From Meconema thalassinum (Eukaryota; Arthropoda; Insecta; Orthoptera; Tettigoniidae), in assembly GCA_946902985.2 (NCBI GenBank), contig OX336391.1, forward strand, positions 196,232,289 to 196,296,288: DNA of 64,000 bases. The letters are read 5' to 3'. Positions within the stretch are counted from its first letter, which is position 1; every line of letters begins with the position of its first letter. Under the pieces are notes generated by a model. That model was given only the letters and a program-made list of their open reading frames with translations, was not told where the DNA came from and did no database searches. Below are positions 11,621 through 23,580 of this stretch, piece after piece. The translations under genes and the position numbers were made by a program.

Positions 11621-14600
11621 CGTTGTGTTATTTGTATGGAACCACGCGCTGGAAGCCAGATAGACTATATTATTTGTATGCAACAATGCGGTGGAAGTCA
11701 GATAAACTGTATTATTTGTATGCAACAAGGCGGTGGAATTCAGATAAACTGTATTATTTGTATGCAACAAGGCAGTGGAAGTCAGATAAACTGTCTTATT
11801 TGTATGCAACAAGGCGGTGGAAGTCAGATAAACTGTATTATTTGTATGCAACAAGGCGGTGGAAGTCAGATAAACTGTATTATTTGTACGCAACAAGGCG
11901 ATGGAAGTCAGATTGACTGTATTATGTGTATGCAACAAGGCGGTGGAAGTCAGATAGACTGTATTATTTGTATCAAGGCGGTGGAAGCCAGATAGACTGT
12001 ATTATTTGTATGCAACAAGTCGGTTAAAGTCAGATAGACTGTATTATTTGCATACAAAAAAGCGGTGGAAGTCAGATAGTCTGTATTATTTGTATGCTAC
12101 AAGGCTGTGGAAGTCAGACAGACTGTATTATTTGTATGCAACAAGGCGGTTAAAGTCAGATAAACTGTATTATTTGTATTCAACAAGGCGGTGGAAGTCA
12201 GATAAACTGTATTATTTGTAAGCAACAAGGCGGTGGAAGTCAGATAAACTGTATTATTTGCATGCAACAGGCGGTGGAAGTCAGATAAACTGTATTATTT
12301 GTATGCAACAAGGCGGTGGAAGTCGGATAAACTGTATTATTTGTACGCAACAAGGCGATGGAAGTCAGATAGACTGTATTATTTGTATGCAACAAGGCGG
12401 TGGAAGTCAGATAGACTGTATTATTTGTATGCAACAAAGCGGTGGAAGTCGGATAGTCTGTATTATTTGTATGCAACAAACCGGTGGAAGTCAGATAGAC
12501 TGTATTATTTGTCTGCAACAAGGCGGTTAAAGTCAGATAAACTGAATTATTTGTATGCAACAAGGTGGTGGAAGTCAGATAAACTGTATTATTTGTATGC
12601 AACAAGGCGGTGGAAGCCAGATAAACTGTATTAATTGTATGAAATAAGGCGGTGGAATTCAGATAAACTGTATTATTTGTATGCAACAAGGCGGTGGAAG
12701 TCAGATAAACTGTATTATTTGTATGCATCAAGGCGGTGGAAGTCAGATAGACTGTATTATTTTTATGAAACAAGGCGGTTAAAGTCAGATAGACTGAATT
12801 ATTTGTATGCAACAAGGCGGTGGAAGTCAGATAAACTGTATTATTTGTATGCAACAAGGCGGTGGAAGTCAGATTGACTGTATTATTTGTATGCATCAAG
12901 GTAGTTTAAGTCAGATAAACTGTATTATTTGTATGCAACAACGCGGTGGAAGACAGATAAACTGTATTATTTGTATGCAACAAGGCGGTGGAAGTCAGAT
13001 AAACTGTAATATTTGTATGAAAGTAGCCGGTGGAAGTCAGATAAACTGTATTATTTGTATGCAACAAGGCGGTTAAAGTCAGATAAACTGTATTATTTGT
13101 ATGCAACAAGGTGGTGGAAGTCCGATAAACTGTATTATTTGTATGCAGCAAGGCGGTGGAAGTCAGATAAACTGTATTATTTGTATGCAATAAGGCGGTG
13201 AAAGTCAGATAAACCGTATTATTTGTATGCAGCAAGGCGGTGGAAGTCAGATAAACAGTATTATTTGTATGCAACAAGGCTGTGGAAATCAGATAAACTG
13301 TATTATTTGTATGCAAAGGGCGTTTAAAGTCAGATAGACTGCATTATTTGTATGCAACAAGGCGGTGGAAGTCAGATAGACTGTATTATTTGTATCAAGG
13401 CGGTGGAAGCCAGATATACTGTATTATTTGTATCCAACAAGGCGGTTAAAGTCAGATAGACTTTATTATTTGTATGCAACAAGGCGGTGAAAGTCAGATT
13501 AACTGTATTATTTGTATGCAACAAGGCGGTTAAAGTCAGTTAAACTGTATTATTTGTATGCTTCAAGATGGTGGAAGTCATATAAACTGTATTATTTGTA
13601 TGCAACAAGGCGGTGGAAGTCAGATAAACTGTATTATTTGCATGCAACAAGGCGGTGGAAGTCAGATAAACTGTATTATTTGTATGCAACAAGGCAGTGG
13701 AAGTCAGATAAACTGTATTATTTGTATGCAACAAGGCGGTTAAAGTCAGATAAACTGTATTATTTGTATGCAACAAGGCGGTGGAAGTCAGATAAACTGT
13801 ATTATTTGTATGCAACAAGGCGGTGGAAGTCAGATAAACTGTATTATTTGTATGCAACAAGGCGGTGGAAGTCAGATAAACTGTATTATTTGTATGCAAC
13901 AAGGCGGTGGAAGTCAGATAAACTGTATTATTTGTATGCAACAAGGTGGTGGAAGTCAGATAAACTGTATTATTTGTATGCAACAAGGCGGTGGAAGTCA
14001 GATAAACTGTATTATTTGTACGCAACAAGGCGATGGAAGTCAGATAGACTGTATTATTTGTATCAAGGCGGTGGAAGCCAGAGAGACTGAATTATTTGTA
14101 TACAACTAGTCGGTTAAAGTCAGATAGACTGTATTCTTTGTATGCAACAAAGCGGTGGAAGTCGGATATTCTGTATTATTTGTATGCATCAAAGCGGTGG
14201 AAGTCAGATAGACTGTATTATTTGTATGCAACAAGGCGGTTAATGTCAGATAAACTGAATTATTTGTATGCAACAAGGTGGTGGAAGTCAGATAAACTGT
14301 ATTATTTGTATGCAACAAGGAGGTGGAAGTCAGAATAACTGTATTATTTGTATGAAATAAGGCGGTGGAATTCAGATAAACTGTATTATTTGTATGCAAC
14401 AACGCGGTGGAAGTCAGATAAACTGTATTATTTGTATGCAACAAGGCGGTGGAAGTCAGATAAACTGTAATATTTGTATGAAAGTAGCCGGTGGAAGTTA
14501 GATAAACTGTATTATTTGTATGCAACAAGACGGTTAAAGTCAGATAAACTGTATTATTTGTATGCAACAAGGTGGTGGAAGTCCGATAAACTGTATTATT

Positions 14601-17600
14601 TGTATGCAGCAAGGCGGTGGATCAGATAAACTGTATTATTTGTATGCAATAAGGCGGTGAAAGTCAGATAAACCGTATTATTTGTATGCAGCAAGGCGGT
14701 GGAAGTCAGATAAACAGTATTATTTGTATGCAACAAGGCTGTGGAAATCAGATAAACTGTATTATTTGTATGCAAAAAGGCGTTTAAAGTCTGATAGACT
14801 GCACTATTTGTATGCAACAAGGCGGTGGAAGTCAGATAGACTGTATTATTTGTATCAAGGCGGTGGAAGCCAGATATACTGTATTATTTGTATGCAACAA
14901 GGCGGTTAAAGTCAGATAGACTTTATTATTTGTATTCAACAAGGCGGTGAAAGTCAGATTGACTGTATTATTTGTATGCAACAAGGCGGTTAAAGTCAGT
15001 TAAACTGTATTATTTGTATGCTACAAGACGGTGGAAGTCATATAAACTGTATTATTTGCATGCAACAAGGCAGTGGAAGTCAGATAAACTGAATTATTTG
15101 TATGCAACAAGGCAGTGGAAGTCAGATAAACTGTATTATTTGTATGCAACAAGGCGGTTAAAGTCAGATAAACTGTATTAGTTGTATGCAACAAGGCGGT
15201 GGAAGTCAGATAAACTGTATTATTTGTATACAACAAGGCGGTGGAAGTCAGATAAACTGTATTATTTGTATGCAACAAGGCGGTGGAAGTCAGATAAACT
15301 GTATTATTTGTATGCAACAAGGCGGTGGAAGTCAGATAAACTGTATTATTTGTATGCAACAAGGCGGTGGAAGTCAGATAAACTGTAATATTTGTATGCA
15401 ACAAGGCGGTGGAAGTCAGATAAACTGTATTATTTGTATGAACAAGGCGGTGGAAGTCAGATAAACTGTATTATTTGTACGCAACAAGGCGATGGAAGTC
15501 AGATAGACTGTATTATTTGTATCAAGGCGGTGGAAGCCAAAGAGACTGAATTATTTGTATACAACTAGTCGGTTAAAGTCAGATAGACTGTATTCTTTGT
15601 ATGCAACATAGCGGTGGAAGTCGGATATTCTGTATTATTTGTATGCAATAAAGCGGTGGAAGTCAGATAGACTGTATTATTTGTATGCAACAAGGCGGTT
15701 AAAGTCAGATAAACTGAATTATTTGTATGCAACAAGGTGGTGGAAGTCAGATAAACTGTATTATTTGTATGCAACAAGGAGGTGGAAGTCAGAATAACTG
15801 TATTATTTGTATGAAATAAGGCGGTGGAATTCAGATAAACTGTATTATTTGTATGCAACAAGGCGGTGGAAGTCAGATAAACTGTATTATTTGTATGCAG
15901 AAAGGCGGTGGAAGTCAGATAAACTGTATTATTTGTATGCATCAAGGCGGTGGAAGTCAGATAAACTGTATTATTTGTATGCAACAAGGCGGTGGAAGTC
16001 AGATTGACTGTATTATTTTTATGAAACAAGGCGGTTAGTCAGATAGACTGAATTATTTGTATGCAACAAGGCGGTGGAAGTCAGATAAACTGTATTATTT
16101 GTATGCAACAAGGCGGTGGAAGTCAGATTGACTGTATAATTTGTATGCATCAAGGCAGTTAAAGTCAGATAAACTGTATTATTTGTATGCAACAACGCGG
16201 TGGAAGTCAGATAAACTGTATAATTTGTATGCAACAAGGCGGTGGAAGTCAGATAAACTGTAATATTTGTATGAAAGTAGCCGGTGGAAGTCAGATAAAC
16301 TGTATTATTTGTATGCAACAAGGCGGTTAAAGTCAGATAAACTGTATTATTTGTATGCAACAAGGCGGTGGAAGTTTTATAAACTGTATTATTTGTATGC
16401 AACAAGGCGGTGGAAGTCAGATAAACTGTATTATTTGCATGCAATAAGGCGGTGAAAGTCAGATAAACTGTATTATTTGTATGCAGCAAGGCGGTGGAAG
16501 TCAGATAAACTGTATTATTCGTATGCAACAAGGCGGTGGAAGTCAGATAAACTGTAATATTTGTATGAAAGTAGCCGGTGGAAGTCAGATAAACTGTATT
16601 ATTTGTATGCAACAAGGCGGTGGAAGTCAGATAAACTGTATTATTTGTATGCAACAAGGCGGTGGAAGTCAGATAAACTGTATTATTTGTATGCAACAAG
16701 GCGGTGGAAGTCAGATAAACTGTATTATTTGTATGCAACAAGGTGGTGGAAGTCAGATAAACTGTATTATTTGTATGCAACAAGGCGGTGGAAGTCAGAT
16801 AAACTGTATTATTTGTACGCAACAAGGCGATGGAAGTCAGATAGACTGTATTATTTGTATCAAGGCGGTGGAAGCCAGAGAGACTGAATTATTTGTATAC
16901 AACTAGTCGGTTAAAGTCAGATAGACTGTATTCTTTGTATGCAACAAAGCGGTGGAAGTCGGATATTCTGTATTATTTGTATGCATCAAAGCGGTGGAAG
17001 TCAGATAGACTGTATTATTTGTATGCAACAAGGCGGTTAATGTCAGATAAACTGAATTATTTGTATGCAACAAGGTGGTGGAAGTCAGATAAACTGTATT
17101 ATTTGTATGCAACAAGGAGGTGGAAGTCAGAATAACTGTATTATTTGTATGAAATAAGGCGGTGGAATTCAGATAAACTGTATTATTTGTATGCAACAAC
17201 GCGGTGGAAGTCAGATAAACTGTATTATTTGTATGCAACAAGGCGGTGGAAGTCAGATAAACTGTAATATTTGTATGAAAGTAGCCGGTGGAAGTTAGAT
17301 AAACTGTATTATTTGTATGCAACAAGACGGTTAAAGTCAGATAAACTGTATTATTTGTATGCAACAAGGTGGTGGAAGTCCGATAAACTGTATTATTTGT
17401 ATGCAGCAAGGCGGTGGATCAGATAAACTGTATTATTTGTATGCAATAAGGCGGTGAAAGTCAGATAAACCGTATTATTTGTATGCAGCAAGGCGGTGGA
17501 AGTCAGATAAACAGTATTATTTGTATGCAACAAGGCTGTGGAAATCAGATAAACTGTATTATTTGTATGCAAAAAGGCGTTTAAAGTCTGATAGACTGCA

Positions 17601-20600
17601 CTATTTGTATGCAACAAGGCGGTGGAAGTCAGATAGACTGTATTATTTGTATCAAGGCGGTGGAAGCCAGATATACTGTATTATTTGTATGCAACAAGGC
17701 GGTTAAAGTCAGATAGACTTTATTATTTGTATTCAACAAGGCGGTGAAAGTCAGATTGACTGTATTATTTGTATGCAACAAGGCGGTTAAAGTCAGTTAA
17801 ACTGTATTATTTGTATGCTACAAGACGGTGGAAGTCATATAAACTGTATTATTTGCATGCAACAAGGCAGTGGAAGTCAGATAAACTGAATTATTTGTAT
17901 GCAACAAGGCAGTGGAAGTCAGATAAACTGTATTATTTGTATGCAACAAGGCGGTTAAAGTCAGATAAACTGTATTAGTTGTATGCAACAAGGCGGTGGA
18001 AGTCAGATAAACTGTATTATTTGTATGCAACAAGGCGGTGGAAGTCAGATAAACTGTATTATTTGTATGCAACAAGGCGGTGGAAGTCAGATAAACTGTA
18101 TTATTTGTATGCAACAAGGCGGTGGAAGTCAGATAAACTGTATTATTTGTATGCAACAAGGCGGTGGAAGTCAGATAAACTGTATTATTTGTATGCAACA
18201 AGGCGGTGGAAGTCAGATAAACTGTATTATTTGTATGAACAAGGCGGTGGAAGTCAGATAAACTGTATTATTTGTACGCAACAAGGCGATGGAAGTCAGA
18301 TAGACTGTATTATTTGTATCAAGGCGGTGGAAGCCAGAGAGACTGAATTATTTGTATACAACTAGTCGGTTAAAGTCAGATAGACTGTATTCTTTGTATG
18401 CAACATAGCGGTGGAAGTCGGATATTCTGTATTATTTGTATGCAATAAAGCGGTGGAAGTCAGATAGACTGTATTATTTGTATGCAACAAGGCGGTTAAA
18501 GTCAGATAAACTGAATTATTTGTATGCAACAAGGTGGTGGAAGTCAGATAAACTGTATTATTTGTATGCAACAAGGAGGTGGAAGTCAGAATAACTGTAT
18601 TATTTGTATGAAATAAGGCGGTGGAATTCAGATAAACTGTATTATTTGTATGCAACAAGGCGGTGGAAGTCTGATAAACTGTATTATTTGTATGCAGAAA
18701 GGCGGTGGAAGTCAGATAAACTGTATTATTTGTATGCATCAAGGCGGTGGAAGTCAGATAAACTGTATTATTTGTATGCAACAAGGCGGTGGAAGTCAGA
18801 TTGACTGTATTATTTTTATGAAACAAGGCGGTTAGTCAGATAGACTGAATTATTTGTATGCAACAAGGCGGTGGAAGTCAGATAAACTGTATAATTTGTA
18901 TGCAACAAGGCGGTGGAAGTCAGATAAACTGTATTATTTGTATGCAACAAGGCGGTTAAAGTCAGATAAACTGTATTATTTGTATGCAACAAGGCGGTGG
19001 AAGTTTTATAAACTGTATTATTTGTATGCAACAAGGCGGTGGAAGTCAGATAAACTGTATTATTTGCATGCAATAAGGCGGTGAAAGTCAGATAAACTGT
19101 ATTATTTGTATGCAGCAAGGCGGTGGAAGTCAGATAAACTGTATTATTCGTATGCAACAAGGCGGTGGAAGTCAGATTGACTGTATTATGTGTATGCAAC
19201 AAGGCGGTTAAAGTCAGAAAGACTTTATTATTTGTATGCAACAAGGCGGTGAAAGTCAGATTGACTGTATTATTTGTATGCAACAAGGCGGTTAAAGTCA
19301 GTTAAACTGTATTATTTCTATGCTACAAGGCGGTGGAAGTCATATAAACTGTATTATTTGTATGCAGAAAGGCGGTGGAAGTCAGATAAACTGTATTATT
19401 TGCATGCAACAAGGCGGTGGAAGTCAGATAAACTGTATTATTTGTATGCAACATGGCAGTGGAAGTCAGATAAACTGTATTATTTGTATGCAACAAGGCG
19501 GTGGAAGTCAGATTGACTGTATTATTTGTATGCCACAAGGCGGTTAAAGTCAGTTAATCTGTATAATTTGTATGCTACAAGGCGATGTAAGTCATATAAA
19601 CTGTATAATTTGTATGCAAAAAGGCGTTGGAAGTCAGATAAACTGTATTATTTGTATGCAACTAGGCGGTGGAAGTCAGATAAACTGTATTATTTGTATG
19701 CAACAAGGCGGTTAAAGTCAGATAAACTGTATTATTTGTATGCAACAAGGTGGTGGAAGTCAGATAAACTGTATTATTTGTATGCAACAAGGCGGTGGAT
19801 GTCAGATAAACTGTATTATTTGTATGAAACTAGGCGGTGGAAGTCAGATAAACTGTTTTATTTGTATGCAACAAGGCGGTTCAAGTCAGAAAAACTGTAT
19901 TATTTGTATGCAACAAGGCGGTGGAAGTCAGATAAACTGTATTATTTTATGCAACAAGGCGGTGGAAGTCAGCTAAACTGTATTATTTATATGCAATAAG
20001 GCGGTGGCATTCAGATAAACTGTATTATTTGTATGCAACAAGGCGGTGGATTCAGATAAACTGTATTATTTGTATGCAACAAGGCGGTGGATGTCAGATA
20101 AACTGTATTATTTGTAGGCAACAAGGCGGTGGAAGTCAGATAAACTGTATTATTTGTACGCAACAAGGCGATGGAAGTCAGATTGACTGTATTATTTGTA
20201 TGCAACAAGGCGGTGGAAGTCAGATAGACTGTATTATTAGTATCAAGGCGGTGGAAGCCAGATATACTGTATTATTTGTATGCAACAAGTCTGTTAATGT
20301 CAGATAGACTGTATTATTTGTATGCAACAAAGCGGTGGAAGTCAGATAGTCTGTATTATGTGTATGCAACAAGGCGGTGGAAGTCAGATAGACTGAATTA
20401 TTTGTATGCAACAAGGCGGTTAAATTCAGATAAACTGTATTATTTGTATGCAACAAGGCGGTGGAAGTCAGATAAACTGTATTATTTGTATGCAACAAGG
20501 CGGTGGAAGTCAGATAAACTGTATTATTTGTATGCAACAAGGCGGTGGAAGTCAGATAAACTGTATTATTTGTACGCAACAAGGCGATGGAAGTCAGATT

Positions 20601-20978
20601 GACTGTATTATTTGTATGCAACAAAGCGGTGGAAGTCAGATAGACTGTATTATTTCTATCAGGGCGGTGGAAGCCAGAGAGACTGTATTATTTGTATGCA
20701 ACTAGTCGGTTAAAGTCAGATCGACTGTATTATTTGTATGCAACAAAGCGGTGGAAGTCAGATAGTCTGTATTATTTGTATGAAACAAAGCGGTGGAAGT
20801 CAGATAGACTGTATTATTTGTATGCAACATGGCGGTTAAGGTCAGATAAACTGTATTATTTGTATGCAACAAGGCGGTGGAAGTCAGATAAACAGTATTT
20901 TTTGTATGCAACAAGGCGGTGGAAGTCAGATAAACTGTATTATTTGTACGCAACAAGGCGGTGGAAGTCAGATAGACT
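11621..20978 (+). repeat. 42-bp minisatellite, main array (about 223 units)
   Basis: Head-to-tail units whose + strand text runs tattatttgtatgcaacaag, then gcggtggaagtcagataaac, then tg, total 42 bp. Common variants are gcggttaaagtc, gatagactg, ctgaatt, and units lacking gcaa (tgtatcaaggcgg). As 42 bp equals 14 codons, uninterrupted units stay open in several frames on both strands (for example YATRRWKSDKLYYL on +, LLHTNNTVYLTSTA on -). These frames have no other evidence of coding. Unit boundaries blur at about 11621, where the first unit is divergent (gtggaacc-like variant). Confidence 0.97.
13990..19170 (+). repeat. Higher-order duplication within the minisatellite (offset 2797 bp)
   Basis: Private variant combinations recur at a fixed offset of 2797 bp: for example tgtatacaactagtcgg at 14097 and 16894, and the gcggtggatcagataaac deletion at 14613 and 17410. 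Correspondence runs from about 13990 to 16030 against 16787 to 18827. Beyond that it continues with offset 2629 (gaagttttataaactg at 16371 and 19000), i.e. four units fewer. The end of the first copy and the start of the second meet in homogeneous units, so exact edges cannot be set. Confidence 0.85.
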
Positions 20979-21302
20979 TTTTAAGCGTATGGCTTTTAGT
21001 GCCGGGAGTGTCCGAGGACATGTTCGGCTCGCCAGTTTTGTAGCTGCTTCGAGACGGACACCCAATGGGTGAGCTACAAGTAGCGTTTGGGAGGAAAGTT
21101 GGAATGGAAGGTCGAGGAGTTGGAAGGTAGCGGCTGTGGCCTATAGTTAGGGACCAACCCCGGCATTTGCCTGGAAGGAAGATGGGAAACCACAGAAGAC
21201 CATCTTCAAGGTTGCCGGCGGGGGGATTCGAACCTCCTCGCCTCCCGGATGTGAGCGACTGCCAGCAGTCATGCCGTAACGACCACGGCTAACTCACCCG
21301 GT
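20979..21302 (-). mobile_element. tRNA-derived SINE (family S2) inserted in the minisatellite
   Basis: On the minus strand the head is a tRNA-like segment with an A-box region (gagttagccgtggtcg) and a perfect B box (ggttcgaatcc). The tail ends in aaaa next to 20979. The 11-bp sequence tcagatagact flanks it at 20968-20978 and 21303-21313. That is a target duplication, although the host repeat also contains this text. The 3' domain around cgaggacatgttcggctcgcc is shared with family S1. A second copy is at 23581-23877. Confidence 0.85.
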
Positions 21303-21747
21303 TCAGATAGACTGTATTATTTGTATGCAAGAAGGCGGTTAAAGTCTGATAGACTGTATTATTTGTATGCAACGAGGCGGTGGAAGTCAGATAAACTGTA
21401 TTATTTGTATGCAACAAGGCGGTGGAAGTCAGATAGACTGTATTATTTGTATGCAACAATGCGGTAGAAGTCAGATAGACTGTATTATTTGTATGCAACA
21501 AGGCGGTGCAAGTCAGATTGACTGTATTATTTGTATGCAACAAAGTGGTGGAAGTCAGATAGACTGTATTATTTGTATCAAGGCGGTGAACGTCAGATAA
21601 ACTGTATTATTTTTATGAATAAATGTGGTGAAAGTAAAATGAACTGTGATATTGTGTTACAGGGCAGTAAAAGTAAGATGAACTACTGTATTATGTGTGT
21701 TACAAGGCGGTGAAAGTGGTATGAAATATTATATTTGTGTGTTACAG
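21303..21747 (+). repeat. 42-bp minisatellite, distal part with junction-like units
   Basis: The first seven units are ordinary. From about 21590 the units diverge towards the sequence of the adjoining splice site. The unit at 21649-21690 contains gtgttacagggcagt, identical to the real acceptor and exon start at 21741-21754 over this stretch. The next has gtgttacaaggcggtgaaagt. The last unit is the intron/exon junction itself. Confidence 0.85.
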
Positions 21748-21820
21748 GGCAGTGACTGAAGTGAGATGGAACGACGAGACTCTCCAATTCTCACGACGAG
21801 CTGCTAAGGTTCTTGTATCG
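21748..21820 (+). CDS. TMTC-family protein, next internal exon
   Basis: This lies between acceptor gttacag (ending 21747) and a strong donor, gtgagt (21821). The first base completes the arginine codon left by the upstream exon. It then encodes AVTEVRWNDETLQFSRRAAK followed by VLVS, with no stop. This basic loop after the YDLY segment is what I expect in TMTC proteins between two membrane segments. The 73-bp exon ends in phase 0. No following exon could be recognised in the remaining + strand sequence, so the rest of the gene probably lies outside the window or in exons too short to call by eye. Confidence 0.7.
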
Positions 21821-21902
21821 GTGAGTAAAGCATATATGCCTCAATAAATCACTTAATAAGTACTCCAGGGGTAGGCCAACTATAATAGTACATTATGCCA
21901 CG

Positions 21903-22003
21903 AGCCTATAATGGCAATAATTAAGACACAAATATGTTTATAAAACGAGCGAAGCGAATTTTATAATTTCCATACGAGTGTCTTAATTACCATTATAGGC
22001 AAG
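21903..22003. repeat. Double palindrome (hairpin) just downstream of the TMTC exon
   Basis: Outer arms: cctataatggcaataattaa plus gacac (from about 21905) against gtgtcttaattaccattata plus gg (to about 22003), one small gap. Inner arms: ttataaaa...ttttataa around cgagcgaagcga. The whole ~100 bp can fold into one long hairpin. It may be a small foldback element or the end of a larger one; it is preceded by caggggtaggccaact, which resembles hAT termini. Confidence 0.6.
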
Positions 22004-22184
22004 TTGCATACGGCTGTTTATGTTCGACGATAATTATAACTTTATTATATGTTCTAAGATAAATTTTCATAAATATCTGTCGATATTCTGTCGGTTGACT
22101 TCTTCTTCTAGGGAATTTTGTGGGCTCAGGATTTGATCTCGACCCTATAACGGATCCCAAAACTTTGAACCATTGTTTATCCTG

Positions 22185-22400
22185 AAGTTGCACCAACATA
22201 GAGCGCACAGGTACTATGCATAATCATATTGTTATTTTGGTCAAATAACAAAGAATAGGCTGTTACAAACGCTTAAAAATTAAAATGTATCGTATTATTA
22301 ACTAGTTTTTCTTCAAATTCGATGCGTAAAGCATGTCAACGGAAGGCAAATCAATTTAGTCCCAAATAGAACAGTAACGGTATCTGGCGGAAAAGTTTCG
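22185..22400 (+). repeat. Dispersed repeat R, copy 1
   Basis: Matches 32420-32665 in the same orientation. Shared stretches include aataggctgttacaaac, aaaatgtatcgta and ttcttcaaattcgatgcg. No coding frame. Probably part of an unidentified transposon. Confidence 0.65.
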
Positions 22401-23568
22401 CATAAGAAATCCATTTGCTGAACAGGGAACTGGATTATAATTTCTGTGGAACTAATGTCATACGCATGCTTCCTCCATGACGTTATGGTGTGTTTATGAC
22501 AACAACTGCATTCACTAACATTGTCAGCGAAATCTTACGAAAGTGTAGAAATTGGAGTTGCGGATATTAAGGTACAGTGCTATTTCTTTAGCGAAATTGC
22601 CCAGTTTGTTTATGCATTGTAACTCCATGGTTGATCCAATATAACTTCATTATCAACTTTCAAATCATGTAATTCATGTCCAACATGTTGGATTTTCAGT
22701 GCATCTCAAACGCTATCCTTACCTAATTGGTCAATGAATTAAAATATTGAGCTCTGATTGGTTGGAAAAACAGTGTTATAATGAAAAGTATTACTTTAAT
22801 GACACCCATTATGAAAGAGTTTTCTGACATATAATATTAACATAATTATCTACATCGTCGAACATAAATATTTAAATGATATAGAGCCAGTCAGTTAGGA
22901 TTACAATTTCACGGATTGCCTCTGTACTTTTCTAACAGCTCTCGTTTGTGCAACATAATCGTGATCGAAATGTGGATATTAACAGCGTTCAGGGTTACAT
23001 ACAACGGTAGGACTGTTGACCAAATATCTGCTAAGTTATATGTACAGGGATTGATACTATTACGGTATATTTTAATTACAACTATACTCAATGTTACTAG
23101 CTCTGTGTTAGTAAACTGGAAAATTTGCAGATTATACCCAGCGAGATTGCCTATGTTACGTTTTTAACTCCGTAATTTAAGATATAACGCCTTTGAAAAC
23201 ACGTAATGAAAAATACATCATTTCCTACGCGGATATGGGATCCACATCCATATTTAAAACTAATGGAAGGTAATCGAGAGTAATGCTCAATTCAAAAGCG
23301 GAGGTAATTGGTGAGCCGGCCATAAAATATTGCCTAAAACCAGGAGGTACAAAAAATCTCTCTCTTTCATGATGGGATATTTTTTTTTATCTTAACACCT
23401 GTTCCTCTGTCAGTAATATTAAACAACCAGCGCTTTATTCAATTTCTGCACTTACGTTAATTAGAATGTGTAGCAAACAGTATATTTCTTAAAAGTATAT
23501 TTCACTGGAATCACGCTATGTGCTAGGTTAGTTTGTCACACTACATTAAGAGAAGAACGTAAAATAGC
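22401..23568. other. No recognisable feature
   Basis: AT-rich sequence, presumably still TMTC intron. No splice-flanked conserved exon, repeat or TE motif was recognised. Short reading frames on both strands near 22910-23170 overlap one another and show no family features. Confidence 0.6.
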
Positions 23569-23580
23569 GTGTTGCTAATG

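Larger units (their letters stand above)
10917..21747 (+). other. TMTC intron of 10,831 bp, about 90% minisatellite
   Basis: Donor gtaatg follows AAGAG at 10916; acceptor gttacag ends at 21747. The two exons share phase 2 and join to an arginine codon. The first 700 bp (10917-11620) show nothing recognisable apart from two copies of gacgtgctggc (11291, 11327). The rest is the 42-bp array with one SINE inside. The intron boundaries are inferred from splice consensus and frame; no transcript evidence is available. Confidence 0.7.

Noticed and set aside
11621..20978. CRISPR-like array
   Set aside because: Repeats are directly contiguous with no unique spacers, and the surroundings are eukaryotic.
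11623..21600. Many reading frames of 60-268 residues on both strands in the minisatellite
   Set aside because: The unit is 42 bp (14 codons), so any stop-free unit is open for many repeats in several frames. Frames overlap on both strands and break wherever a unit has an indel. No start context, conserved domain or splice signal supports coding.
22909..23167. Further TMTC exon
   Set aside because: Frames on both strands overlap, and neither shows splice-flanked TMTC-like residues such as the expected downstream membrane segment.
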